From NCBI GenBank assembly GCA_029204225.1, contig CM055103.1:26960293-27024292 (forward strand): 64,000 nucleotides of DNA, given 5' to 3'. This stretch comes from Diphasiastrum complanatum (lineage: Eukaryota > Streptophyta > Lycopodiopsida > Lycopodiales > Lycopodiaceae). The notes below the pieces were generated by a model. It made no database searches and was not told where the DNA came from. It saw only the letters and a list, made by a program, of their open reading frames with translations. How positions within the stretch are numbered: the stretch's first letter is position 1; each line of letters starts with the position of its first letter. Shown piece by piece: positions 11,894 to 23,262 of the stretch. The position numbers and the translations under genes are program-made.

Positions 11894-12575
11894 TGTAAAA
11901 ATTACAGCAAATAAGGATCCTAAAACACTTGAAATGATGAGGGAAACAATAGATTATGATTTCATAAGATTAGCACAAGTTGAACCATCAAAATCCATCA
12001 AAAATCTATGCTTGAACCTCACTAAATGGCCCAAATCCTTGAAGAAGGCTTCACACGTGTGAAAGTACGGCCTCCCACAGTCTGAGTACTGTACACCAGA
12101 CCTACATTCAATCCTATAATCATTAGTAATCACAAGTACTCAAACAATTATGAACATAGAGAGCAATTGCACCATTATGAGAGAAAAAACATGAAATTGC
12201 TTGATTGATTTTGGTGAGATATCATCACCTATATATACATGATCCATCATGGTTTTGGGCAGGTATGAGTAGCCCTAAACCTATCCCTAATGCTAATTTT
12301 GGTGGATCTTTCATCCCTACCAAGTTAGGGTTGGAATCTTGGAGATCCCTCAACAATGCAAAAATTACCAAAAATAGCTCCTATTTTTTCTCCCTTGTAT
12401 CTAAGCATAATTTGGACTCATTCCAAAGGTTCTAACACTTAGGTCTACTTGAGAACATCCTTATGAATGGAATCCTATGCTATTTGGCACATGTGACAAG
12501 CCACATCATGACCATCTAACTATTTACAAGTCATATGACCAAAACTAGTCAAGCTAGAATTGTGAATTTTTAACA
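11894..12575 (-). repeat. 3' LTR of young copia
   Basis: 682 bp, TG...CA ends. Its partner at 17369-18050 has the same length and differs at one observed position. A minus-strand polypurine tract (AGTGAGGAGGAG, about 12587-12576) lies directly inside it. Confidence 0.95.
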
Positions 12576-12589
12576 CTCCTCCTCACTAT

Positions 12590-15058
12590 CTAGCTTGGTT
12601 CAATCATTGCTTTACTAATCACTCCAAGTGATGATCTGAACTTCATGAAAGGTGTCTTTTGAAGTGGTTTAGTAAGTAGATCAGCTACACATTCATTGCT
12701 TGGAACATGCTCCAAAGCAATCTCCTTGGCTTGCACCATTTCTCTCACAAAGTCATGGCATATCTCAATGTGCTTAGATCTTGCATGGAAGATTGGGTTA
12801 GATGCAAGGTGTTGGGCTGATATATTGTCATTGTAGATGATTGGTGCCTCCTCTGAATCCATGATCTTTAGTTCCACCAATAATCTCTTGATCCAAAGTA
12901 CCTCCTTTGTAGTGGTTGTCAAAGCTTTGTACTCGGCCTCGGTTGAAGATAAAGATATAGTTTCTTGCTTTTTTGAAAGCCATGAAACCACACCTTCTCC
13001 TATGAAAGTTGAATAGGCACTTGTTGATTTCCTATCCCTCTTGTCCCCTGCAAAATCTGAATCACTAAATGCATGAAGGTTAATCACATCTCCTCTATAT
13101 AGAATCCCAAAATCCAATGTACCCGAGATGTATCTTAGAATCCTCTTAGCCTTTTTCCAATGGATATTCAATGGCTTTTGCATGGATTGGCTCAACCTAC
13201 ATACACTAAAGCTAAGATCTGGTCTAGTTATAGTGATCCACATTAAGGAACCTATAAGTTGCCTAAACAAAGTGATGTCCATGAAGGATCTTTCATCATC
13301 TTCATTTGGCACTTTTACATCTTGCTCCATTGGTGTGTCAACACTTTTGCATACTTCCATCTTAAACTTCTTCAAAAGACTTTGAGCATAGTTTACTTGA
13401 CTTATAAAGATAAAATCAGACCCTCTAAGTACTTCTATGCCTAAGATGAAGTGAAGACACCCTAGATCTACCATCTTGAACTCTAAGGATAGATCTATCT
13501 TGATTTTTTCAATACCATGAACACTATTTCCACTAATGATGATGTCATCTACATAAATGAATAAAAGTACAATACCAACATCATCAAACTTAATGTAAAG
13601 AGTGGGATCATATTCACTTTGAACAAAAGAAAGTGAAATAAGATAGCAATGTAGTCTTGAATTCCAAGATCTCGAGGCTTGGTTCAAGCCATAGATGCTT
13701 CTTTGGAGATGGCATACTTTGTTCTCCATTCCATGCTTGATGAACCCTTGTGGCTGCTCCATATAGATATCCTTTTCCAAAAAACCATTCAAGAAAGCAT
13801 TAGAGACAGCCATTTGATATAGAATCCATCCAAAATGTGATGCAAGTGCAATGATTAGTCTTATTGTGACCATCTTGGCCACGGGTGCAAAAGTTTCCTC
13901 ATAGTCTATCCCTCTCTCTTGAGCATAACCTTTTGCAACTAATCTTGCTTTATGTTTGTTAACACTCCCATTTGCATTCAACTTAAGCTTGAAGACCCAC
14001 TTGCATCCTATTACATTCCTTTGAGGTCTCTCAACAAGCAACCAAGTTTCATTCTCAATCAAGGCATCATACTCATCCAACATAGCTTTATACCATTCTT
14101 TGGAGTTCAATGCATCTTCAACATTAGACGGTTCTTCAAAACTAGATAAAGCATAAGAAGTGGATGAGATACCCTCAACTTGCTGTCCTTTGCCTTGATA
14201 TGTGAGCCTTGATGGCTCCACTTTTGCCCTTGAAGATCTCCTTGGTGTGATAGGTGGGTTTGGTGCTTGCTCCTCCATGAGCTCCTCCTCAAAACCAAGA
14301 TCTTGCTCCTCGGCCATCTTCTTCTTGATTGTTGGAGCAGTTGAGCCTTCTTCAAGCATATGCATATGATGTTCATCAAAGATGACATCCCTTGAAACAA
14401 CAAATTTGTTCAAGGATGGGAGATAGACTTTGTAGCCCTTGCTTGAGCTTGCATATCCAAGCATGATCCCTCTTGTGGAAGATGGATCCTCCTTGGTTCT
14501 TGTTTCCAATGGCACATGCACATAACATATACACCCAAAAACTTTCAAGTGATTAAGATTGGGTTTTTTTCCATACAACATCTCATAAGGAGTTTTGCCT
14601 TCAATTGCCTTGCAAGACACCCTATTCATCAAGTAGTTTGCACATACAAGAGACTCACCCCAAAAGGATTTGGGCAAACAAGCATCTAATCTTAAAGCCT
14701 TAGAACATTCACATAATGTTCTATTCCTTCTTTCAGCAACTCCATTTTGTTGAGGAGTGTAAGGACAAGAAGTCTCTTTCTTGATCCCTTCCTCCTCACA
14801 AAAGTCCTTGAACTCATTGGAGATGAATTCTCCACCATTGTCACTTCTAAGAATCTTGATGCTATGATTATGATGCTTTTCCACAAACAACTTGAACTTT
14901 ACAAAAGTATCAAATACTTGAGACTTGAAGGAAAGTAAGAACACCCAACAATATCTTGAGTAGTCATCAATGAAGGTTAAAAACATGGATGAACCTCCAT
15001 TAGATTTGGTGCTAGCAATGTGCACATCCGAGTGTATGAGTTCAAGAGGATGAGATAC
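12590..15058 (-). pseudogene. Young copia pol: integrase, RT, RNase H
   Basis: About 820 codons in a single minus-strand frame. The integrase core has HSDVH, FIDDYSRYCWVF, DNGGEF and QNGVAERRNRTL (D, D, E all present). The RT has the NETWLLVERP and GCKWVFKLK blocks, IYGLNQASRSW and FIYVDDIII. RNase H follows (FSDSDFAGDKRDRKSTSAY, LSSTEAEYKAL) and the frame ends DLLTKPLQKTPF before the stop at 12590. Two defects stand out. Near 15059-15061 one base of an A-run seems missing, so this frame is separated from the upstream gag-protease frame. The first RT motif reads QMAVSNAFLNG (codon 13808-13810) where the family has QMDVK-type Asp, removing a catalytic aspartate. Confidence 0.9.
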
Positions 15059-15060
15059 TT

Positions 15061-16557
15061 TGTGATGGAGTTAGGAAACACCTTCTTATGTGCCTTGGAT
15101 AAGGCACAAGCTTCACAAACCTTGTCTTCCTTCCCAATAGACCTTGGTAGGCCTAAAGCATACTCCTCCTTGATCATAGCCTCCATGGAACCCGAGTTGA
15201 CATGTCCAAGTCTTTTGTGCCATAAAGTAAAGGTAGATATCTTGCTCTTCTCGGCCAACATGACAACATTAGTATCCACAAATGCATCCAGCTTATAAAG
15301 TTTGCCAAGTCTAGTGCCCTTAGCCACTATCTTACCCTTCTTCTTGATGAAACATTCATTTGAAGCAAAGTCAACATTGAAACCATTGTCTACCATTTGG
15401 CCAACACTTAGTAGATTCTTTGTTATTGTAGGAATGTACAAAACACCTTCTATGTTGATCTTTTTGGAAGATCCTAAGCAAAGGGGAATGCTACCAACTC
15501 CTTCAATCTTACAAGCTTCATCATTTGCTGTATAGATAGACTTTATAGGTCCATCATAAGATAAGAGAGAAGAGAAAAACTCCCTTTTACTAGTCATGTG
15601 TGAACTAGCACCCGAGTCAATCCACCAAGGATCTTCTCCTTTGAAGCTTGTTGAAGAAAATATGGACATCATGAGAGAGTCCTCATGTGAACTCTCCTCC
15701 TCCTCCTCTTTGCTCATGTTGGCTTGGCTTTGATCTTGCTTCCTCTTGAAGCATTCCGAGGCATAATGCCCCATCTTGCTACAATAGTAGCACTTCACCT
15801 TTGATTTGTCCTTCTTGACTTTGGTGGTTGATGGAGATGCCTTTGGGGGTCCTTCTTGATCCTCAAGCTTTGTAGACTTCTTGAATGTTGATCCTTTTCC
15901 TTTGGACTTGCCTTTGCCTTTGGTGAAGAGAGCTTGGTCATCTCCACCTTGGATGGAAAGCCTATCCATCCTCTCTTGCATTTGGCTCCTTCTTGATTCC
16001 TCGGCCATGAGTGTGCCTTGGAGTTCTTCAAGTATGGGTAGCTTACCCATAATTGCATATCCCTGAACCAAATTGTCAAATTCAAAGCTTAGTCCATTCA
16101 ATATGAGTTGAACAAGCTCTTCATCCTTGATAGGGTCACCTATAAAGGCTAGCTCTTTGTTCAATTCCTTTACTCTTAGGACAAAAGTATGTGCACTCTC
16201 TCCTTTCTTTTGATAGCTTCTATAGATTTGATTCTTCAAAGCTAACATTCTAGTTTGGTTCTTGGATTCATAGACCTTTTGCAAAGTCTCCCAAGCATCT
16301 TGAGCTGAAGTGCAATCTCCTACCTCTCTTAAGAGTTCATTTGCAACATTCATTTTTATGCAATGTAGTGCAACATTGCACCTCTTGATGTATTTGGCTT
16401 TTTCTTGAGGATGAATAGGTTCACCCTCCTTACCATTTACAATTTCCATCAGATCTTGCATGATCATGATAGATTCCATTCTAACTTTCCATATGGAATA
16501 GTTAGTTTTGTTGAGCCTTTCATTAGTATCCAAAAGATATGCATTTATAGATGCCAT
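15061..16557 (-). pseudogene. Young copia gag-protease-integrase N-part
   Basis: Starts at ATG 16557, in the usual place about 0.8 kb inside the 5' LTR. Residues 1-190 are a UBN2-type Gag (NKTNYSIWKVRMES near 16-29). A basic linker precedes the CCHC knuckle CYYCSKMGHYASEC at 256-269. The protease motif WWIDSGASSHMT is at about 311-322. The HHCC zinc domain of integrase follows (LWHKRLGHVN, then CEACALSKAHK). The frame leaves the polyprotein at about residue 499, where the single-base lesion near 15060 occurs; in the zero frame translation ends at 14977. Without this lesion gag-pol would be one long frame, as normal for plant copia. Confidence 0.9.
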
Positions 16558-17354
16558 CTAGTCTCTTAATCAAGGACTTGACACAAATGAAGGTTACTTC
16601 TATTGATTTGATTGAAGGTCTACCTTATCCCACTTTTTAGGGACCTGAAAAGATCAGTAATAGACTTCCTATAAAGATCTAAGAATGATCTCTAACAAAA
16701 TCAAATCATAGAATACTAGAAACAATGCACTTGCTTGATTGAAGTAGACAATACTAGTAGAATTGCCCCTCTTTCTATAAAGAACATTAAAGCTTTCAAA
16801 TGATCTGATCAAGAGTGAATTTCAGCAACCTAATATACTTCCAAAATCACTTGTAAAAGATCTAAATGGAACTTAATGAGGATGCAACACAATCTACTAT
16901 CCAATCACAAGCAAAAAATGATCAAAATTGATGAAAAATTGATCTAATTTGGTGCATAAGTCAAGCAATGGTTGGACTGAACCTAAATCACTTTAGGAGG
17001 TGTCTACTACACCTTAGAACAGCCTTTAAGAGTCCCCAAAACTCTGACCTTCCCTCTCCTTGAATGCTAGAAAGCCTCCTCTATGAAATCACCTTCAAAA
17101 CTTGCTTAGAAATCAATGCTTGGAGCAAGCAAAACTTGCTATCTTGGTAATGTGAATTGAATTCAACTTTGCCTCTGGTTTTAGACACCTAAACACCTGC
17201 AAATGAAGTCACACAACACCAATCTCCAATGTATTTGACTCACTTTGAGTTCTAGAATCAATACTAGATGCTAAGATCCAATCTACACAAGATTTAGATC
17301 AAAAATTGTGATCAAATTGAATGAAAACCAAGGATTTAGCTCATTTCAGCCTTT

Positions 17355-17368
17355 AGGCTCTGATACCA
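17355..17368 (-). promoter_or_regulatory. tRNA-iMet primer-binding site
   Basis: On the minus strand TGGTATCAGAGCCT lies directly inside the 5' LTR at 17369. It matches the initiator-Met tRNA 3' end used by most plant copia elements and fixes element orientation. Confidence 0.9.
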
Positions 17369-18050
17369 TGTAAAAATTACAGCAAATAAGGATCCTAAAA
17401 CACTTGAAATGATGAGGGAAACAATAGATTATGATTTCATAAGATTAGCACAAGTTGAACCATCAAAATCCATCAAAAATCTATGCTTGAACCTCACTAA
17501 ATGGCCCAAATCCTTGAAGAAGGCTTCACACGTGTGAAAGTACGGCCTCCCACAGTCTGAGTACTGTACACCAGACCTACATTCAATCCTATAATCATTA
17601 GTAATCACAAGTACTCAAACAATTATGAACATAGAGAGCAATTGCACCATTATGAGAGAAAAAACATGAAATTGCTTGATTGATTTTGGTGAGATATCAT
17701 CACCTATATATACATGATCCATCACGGTTTTGGGCAGGTATGAGTAGCCCTAAACCTATCCCTAATGCTAATTTTGGTGGATCTTTCATCCCTACCAAGT
17801 TAGGGTTGGAATCTTGGAGATCCCTCAACAATGCAAAAATTACCAAAAATAGCTCCTATTTTTTCTCCCTTGTATCTAAGCATAATTTGGACTCATTCCA
17901 AAGGTTCTAACACTTAGGTCTACTTGAGAACATCCTTATGAATGGAATCCTATGCTATTTGGCACATGTGACAAGCCACATCATGACCATCTAACTATTT
18001 ACAAGTCATATGACCAAAACTAGTCAAGCTAGAATTGTGAATTTTTAACA
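17369..18050 (-). repeat. 5' LTR of young copia
   Basis: 682 bp. On the minus strand a TATATATAGGTG block (about 17712-17701) is a likely TATA region. The block CACACGTGTG near 17530 contains a palindromic G-box-like CACGTG core and recurs in the old copia LTR (near 19872). Confidence 0.9.
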
Positions 18051-19371
18051 TGTGTTGGTACCATCTCTTTGTGTCTAGAATCCTCAAAAAGTATGGATCT
18101 AGAAAATGTTTCTTTTGTACCATCAATCACCAAGAATATGCTAAGTGTTGTTCAACTTTTGGAAAGTGGTTTGGACGTCCACTTTAAGCATCTAGTTTGT
18201 TCCATTTTGAAGAATGATGTTTGCATTGCAAAGGGATTTAAACATGGAGAATTGTTTAAGTTGGAAGTGAATGTTGCTTTTGAGGATGTGAACTTGGCAA
18301 AGGAGGAGATCACTCAAGTGGAGACCTTGTCAAAGTGTCATCTTGCTAGCATTGAGGAGGAGTACCAAAGAGAGGAAGATCTTGAGGATCAGCCTCAAAA
18401 CATGAGAGTTCCAAGGAGGTCCTCAATGACAAAGACCGAGTCATCAAATTGCATGCAAATTGTCCATTCAAGTTTGCATCTTGCAAGGGCGGTGAGCATT
18501 GAAGAGTCTACTATCTTGAATAATTTTTGGATAGTATTAGTAGACATCATGGGACTTTTTTCTTATGTTTAAGATTCATGGTGTTTAGTACTTTGACAAG
18601 ACAATGAAATTGGATGCTTTCAAATCTACATTTGTTGTTGATAAAGCAATTTCATTGGATAACTATTTATGTAATAGTTTGAATAGAGTCATAAAAGATG
18701 AAACATCATTTGTTTTGAAAATCTTTGTGTTCACATGCTTTGTGCATGATCATTCCAATGTAAGGACCAAATATTATCCTACTTCAATGATAGGAATAAT
18801 GGTAGTCTTTTGCTCTTCAAGTAGAGATTGTAGAATCTACACGTTTTCCACCAAAGAAGTTGTCTGTGGTGGAAATGTGATGTTTCAAGAGTGAAAGATT
18901 TGTAAACTTGAAGAAGCATCTTTGGATTAGCATCTTATTTAAAGAATTGATGGTTTGGAGTCAAGTCAAGTGGAGGAGCAAGCTCAAGACCCAAGGACTC
19001 CAAGAAAAACCTTGAGTATCAAGATGGAGCCATCAAGGCTCAATCATATGGATCAACCAAGGCAAGTTGTCTTTGGCAACATTATGTATGCACTTAATAA
19101 CTTATTTGATGTATTTTCAAGTGCACAAAATGCCCTGGAATCCAAGGCTTGGCATGATTTATAGTTTTTGAAGTGTGCTACATGTACACAGACACATTTA
19201 TGGAACATCTTGTAAGGGATCCTTTAAGAGGTGGTGAAAGATCCTTTATGGACATCATTCTCTATTGGAGTCTCAAAGTTCCTTGTTTGTAGCTGGATTT
19301 TTAGACACTTCTTAAAGCATTCACTCATGTAGCAAAGAGAGTTGTAAATAGATCAAGCTAAATTTGAGGAG
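18051..19371 (+). pseudogene. Old copia fragment (right half)
   Basis: Continues the plus-strand copia broken at 11893. First comes the protease/pre-integrase part (LENVSFVPSITKNMLSVVQL, KGFKHGELFKLE). Integrase C-terminal remnants follow at about 18604-18894 (RTKYYPTSMIGIMV, TFSTKEVVCGGNVMF), then the linker to RT (MEPSRLNHMDQPRQV, ALESKAWHDL). Most of RT and RNase H is missing; only a short unreadable tail (19165-19360) precedes the polypurine tract TTTGAGGAG at 19363-19371. Multiple stops and deletions. Confidence 0.75.
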
Positions 19372-20061
19372 TGTGGAAAATTGTCAAAAATTCACAAATC
19401 TAGCTTGAATAAAAATCATGTAAAATATACATAAGTGGGTCCCACACATGTAAGGCCATGGAGTCACATTGAAAACCTACCCTAGTGTAGGTTAGATCAA
19501 GTCTAATGAGTTGGTCACGTCAATTTGGTAGTGATTCCTAGTTTATAGGACCTACATCCTAGATTCAAGGTGAAAATTGACCAACTAGCCACCTACTTGA
19601 CATGACTCTAGGAATGAGGCTAGAGTGACAAATTAGGGGAAGAAAGCCAAGTTAACTTCCTTATTACATGCTGGAAATTCACCTAACTTAACAAAGGAAG
19701 TGACTTTTGCTATGTATTCCATCCTCCCATAGTGAGAAGATAGATTATTTTTGGAGCTTATTGGGCAATCTTGAGCTACTACACTTTTGTATTGAGTTTT
19801 TATGATTCAAATGCAATCAAAGTAATTTGTACTTCATTCTCTGTTTGCAGGCCGTACTACAACCTATGGTTCACACGTGTGAACTCGGATTTCATCATTT
19901 GGTCAATGCTTTATGATTGTTCTTGATTGTTAAGTGTCAAATTGCTATTCTAGATCAATTTGTGTATTTAGTTTTTGCAATAGATTCACTAGCAAACACC
20001 CAATCACTCTTGTGGATCTTGTGTAGATCCATTTAGGGTCCTAAAGTACTGTACTTTCACA
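19372..20061 (+). repeat. 3' LTR of the old copia
   Basis: Begins TGTGGAAAATTGTC after the polypurine tract and ends GTACTTTCACA. Its first ~50 bases share AAAATTCACAA and TCTAGCTTGA with the start of the young copia LTR, and both carry CACACGTGTG. The 5' partner was not found in the window. Confidence 0.65.
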
Positions 20062-20623
20062 ATAATCGTCGACACACGTCGGTTGTATGCACCGTCATGG
20101 GTCAACAGCTTTGAGTTATCTCATGGCAATAGAACATTAACACATGGCACCCAAATGATTTATAGCTTTAGACTAGTGTCGTGTCCCGTATAATGAAACC
20201 ACCAGCTCAGGTAGGCTGTTATGTTCCCTTATGGATACGTAACAAAGAAACTCCTGAATCTGTCTTGTTTTTCTTGTTTTTATGCTCTTGATAGCCTATA
20301 ACATGGCAAGTTGATTAGGTTAGATCTTGGTTCCAATTCATTGGTATGATTAAAAAATATAGTCGGAGGTTCACCCTTAGATAATTGCTCTGCAAACACT
20401 TCTGGAATCCAAGGTCTTTAACTTGTCCTTCGACTCCATCGATCTTTAGCACAAACATTTTCACATTTGCTGTAGATAATTTACAAAAATTAGATGTAAG
20501 ATTGAATGTTGTTATGTGGATTGAACATTGTGTAGTTCATATGGTTGTTTTCCCTGCCAGACACTCATCATTCCTTGATCAAAGTTGATTGTCACATTTT
20601 CCAAGTTTTGAACCATTCCACTC
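20062..20623. other. Non-coding stretch
   Basis: No gene, RNA or clear repeat recognised between the old copia LTR and the gypsy protease remnant. Confidence 0.4.
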
Positions 20624-21290
20624 TTAGAATAACGTTGATTGGACCAACTCCGCTATATGAAAGCTTGTTCTAAGGGTATAATCCTTGATTTTTAGATTAA
20701 CCGTAGGAGTGATGTTGTTACAAGGACTGGTTACTCCATTTATTATCTGAACTTTTATCTTATTAGAAAAATCCGTGGATTCTAAACCACAACTCCAAAG
20801 TGACTTAGTATTGTAGAAGTTGTGTGTCCTACCACTATCTATTAAGCAAAATACTTTTATTCCATTAACTAATGCTTCAACACAGAAGGATTTATTTGAA
20901 TGGGATCCATTGAAATTATTTAAAAAACTTCCCAATAGCTTTATTTCCAGATCCTTCTAAAATATTTGTTTTGCTATCATGGTCCAACTAATTATATTGT
21001 GATTCCTCATCAGATGAAGTATCTTCATTTCCTTTGTTGCTTGGTGATGGTTCAATATCAAACACATTCTCCTGTCTTGTACTAACTTCATCTTCCTTGT
21101 CTTCAACGATCAAGAAAATTCCTGTAAATTTGGCTTTGTCGCACTTATGCCTCATATTCCATCTTTGTTTGCAAGTAAAGTATAAGCCCTGTTGTCGAAG
21201 TCGATCTATTTTTTATTTTGATCTAATAAGCTTACTTTTGGCTTGGCTTCCACTGTAACCCCTTGTTTATTATTGGCATTCCTTTTATCA
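20624..21290 (-). pseudogene. Gypsy gag-protease remnant
   Basis: Minus-strand frames encode a degenerate zinc knuckle (LYFTCKQRWNMRHKC, near 21190-21150), an acidic linker with DTSSDEESQYN, then a retropepsin-like segment (SFCVEALVNGIKVFCLIDSG followed by RTHNFYNTK). The usual protease motif is D-S-G-A-T-H-N-F; here Ala is Arg. A frameshift near 20940 separates the two parts. The rest of pol is not contiguous, although a gypsy pol in the same orientation is at 23263-25105. Confidence 0.7.
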
Positions 21291-22050
21291 ACTTCTCTTA
21301 TTATTGGGTATTGAAGGTATTTGTTTCCATTGGTCCATTTTTTTTTAAAAGTTATCATTGGCAACTCAACATGCTAGACAATGTCCTAGTTCCCAATAAT
21401 GGGCTTGAGTTTCCCCTATGTGGCAAGGGTCTCATGCCACATCATATGTCACATGGTGACAACTCAACATAAGTCTAAAAAGGGGGGAGACCCATTTTTC
21501 CTCCCCAGACCAATGGGAGACCTCCATTTTAAATTTGGGAGGCGATGTAGTTTGGAACTACTCTTGAATTGATGCATGCCTAAACACCCAGCCTTTCACC
21601 TTACTATTGAAATTGTGAGCATGATTCATGGTTGCAATGTCTTAACAATGAGTTTGAGGGTTGCAAGGGGATTTGGGAATAGCTTTTTTACACATTTTGT
21701 TCAACTCATAAAGTCTAGCATTCTGTTGCCCATGATGCAACCTTGAAGCCATGAAGGGTGGAAAATGAGGATGCGAGGCTTGTTGAGTGCGCAATCGCAC
21801 CTTTCACCACTTAATGTTGGTGAGGTGAGAACTCTTATTGCTTGCTCATCAAATTTACTCATCAGGGAATAATTTACTCAGATTGTTCATCATGTACCAA
21901 ATCGCATGATCGAACCAAATAATGGAAGAATTGTTTTTACACTTATCACCGCATCTGCATTTAAAGAAGGGCCTTTTCCAGCTCCAAATTTTGGCTTGGT
22001 GTAGATTCATTTTATTGAAACCAGTATCAAAATGTCCACGTACTCGAGCT
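21291..22050. other. Non-coding stretch
   Basis: Nothing recognised. Near 21480-21540 a short purine/pyrimidine block alternates GGGAGACC-like and complementary words, but there are no ends to call an element. Confidence 0.35.
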
Positions 22051-22720
22051 AGGTTTTCTCAGAAGGGCATCGAGAAGGCTCGAACCTATTCATGCGTATG
22101 ATATTATCAAAGGCAATTGGTGTTACAAGGGTAGAATTTTTGTTGAAAGCAGCAAGTTTACAGGTCTGCACCTCTTTTTCAGTAAGATGAGTAAGCATAA
22201 TCCAAAGTTCCACTGGTATGGGAGCAAGAAAGTTGACTGAAGGATCCCAACTCCAAAGTTTATAAACTGTACGAGCATATTTGAATTCGATGGTACGATT
22301 AGGAACCGTTGACAGTTTTTAGACTGACAAAATTCAAAGGTAGACTGGTCACCAATATCACAGATGTCTTGGGAGAAAATTTCATGCTGCGAAGCACTAT
22401 CTTCATCCAACTCATCTAGAAAGACCAGAGGGTGTGGAGAAGGCGGTGTATCAGGAATGGTAGAAGTAGGTTCAGCATAAAGAAGGCCATTTTCTTTTTC
22501 TAGACAAGAAAAAACTTTTCTTATATGCAAATTGTAAAATCTTTTTCCATCTTCATACTTATCAACAAGCCCAGCTAAATGAACAGCAAAATTTTCAACA
22601 ATGTCCAAAGGGTCATTTTTGTTTTTACCGTACTCCATGTAAATCTTAACCCAATGTAAAGTATCCAAACGATCGATAATGCATACTAAGAACATTACGT
22701 TTCTTGATAAATCTCATATG
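22051..22720 (-). pseudogene. Unrecognised coding remnant
   Basis: On the minus strand about 130 residues from 22695 look like real protein: WVKIYMEYGKNKNDPLDIVE, then LAGLVDKYEDGKRFYN, then an acidic serine-rich stretch. After a likely frameshift near 22290 another frame continues (YKLWSWDPSVNFLAPIPVEL, LTHLTEKEVQTCKLAAFN). No start, stop or splice structure is convincing and I do not recognise the family. It could be a decayed host gene or the gag of an unknown retroelement. Confidence 0.35.
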
Positions 22721-23262
22721 ATAAGCATTAATACATTTAGGGCTACGCAATTGAACATTTTCCAATCATCATGTTCATCAAACGACGTTTAGCAATCGTA
22801 ACATCATAATTAACATCACAAATGGCATTCACTTAACGGAAACGATGATAGAGAAAACACATACCTCCACGCATTTTGGGGATGACCTAGCTTGAGTCCA
22901 GACCTGCTCTAGTCTTCACTTTTTCTAGTGGCAGTGGTACTTGGGTGTCGAAAAAACCTTTGGGGTCCTCCAAGATGATGTTGCATTGACGCCTCAAAGG
23001 GCGCTGGGACTTGAGCGGTTTCCCCAACACACGCTCAAGTCTAACATTCATCCATCATGCACTTACGTAAAAGCCAACTCAGAAACGTAACAAGCGTAAC
23101 CATTCAGACTTAAGAAAACTAGAATCCCAACCAACCCGAAAGTCAACTCAGAATCCATCCCAAAAGGTAACCAAAGGCAAAGACAAGCCACACATGAAAC
23201 CCAAGGCATAGTGGTCGCCAAACTGACCAATTGGCATAGCGGCAAGCCCCATGTCGATGACA
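22721..23262. other. Non-coding stretch
   Basis: No gene recognised. The last 200 bases could be the eroded downstream part of the adjacent gypsy element, but no LTR boundary is visible. Confidence 0.35.

Larger units (their letters stand above)
11894..18050 (-). mobile_element. Complete young Ty1/copia element
   Basis: A 6,157-bp element on the minus strand with both LTRs, primer-binding site, polypurine tract and full gag-pol coding length. Target duplication is GGTGT (11889-11893) against TGTGT (18051-18055). LTRs begin TGTTAAAAATTC and end TTTTTACA in element orientation. By eye the two 682-bp LTRs differ at one base (T at 12250, C at 17725), so the insertion is recent. It lies inside the protease region of an older plus-strand copia whose LTR start is related, suggesting the same lineage. 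The element is probably defective: pol has a one-base frameshift and a changed RT catalytic residue. Confidence 0.95.

Noticed and set aside
12205-12435. 76-residue frame occurring twice (12205 and 17680)
   Set aside because: The two copies are the two LTRs of the young copia; the frame is LTR sequence, not a gene.
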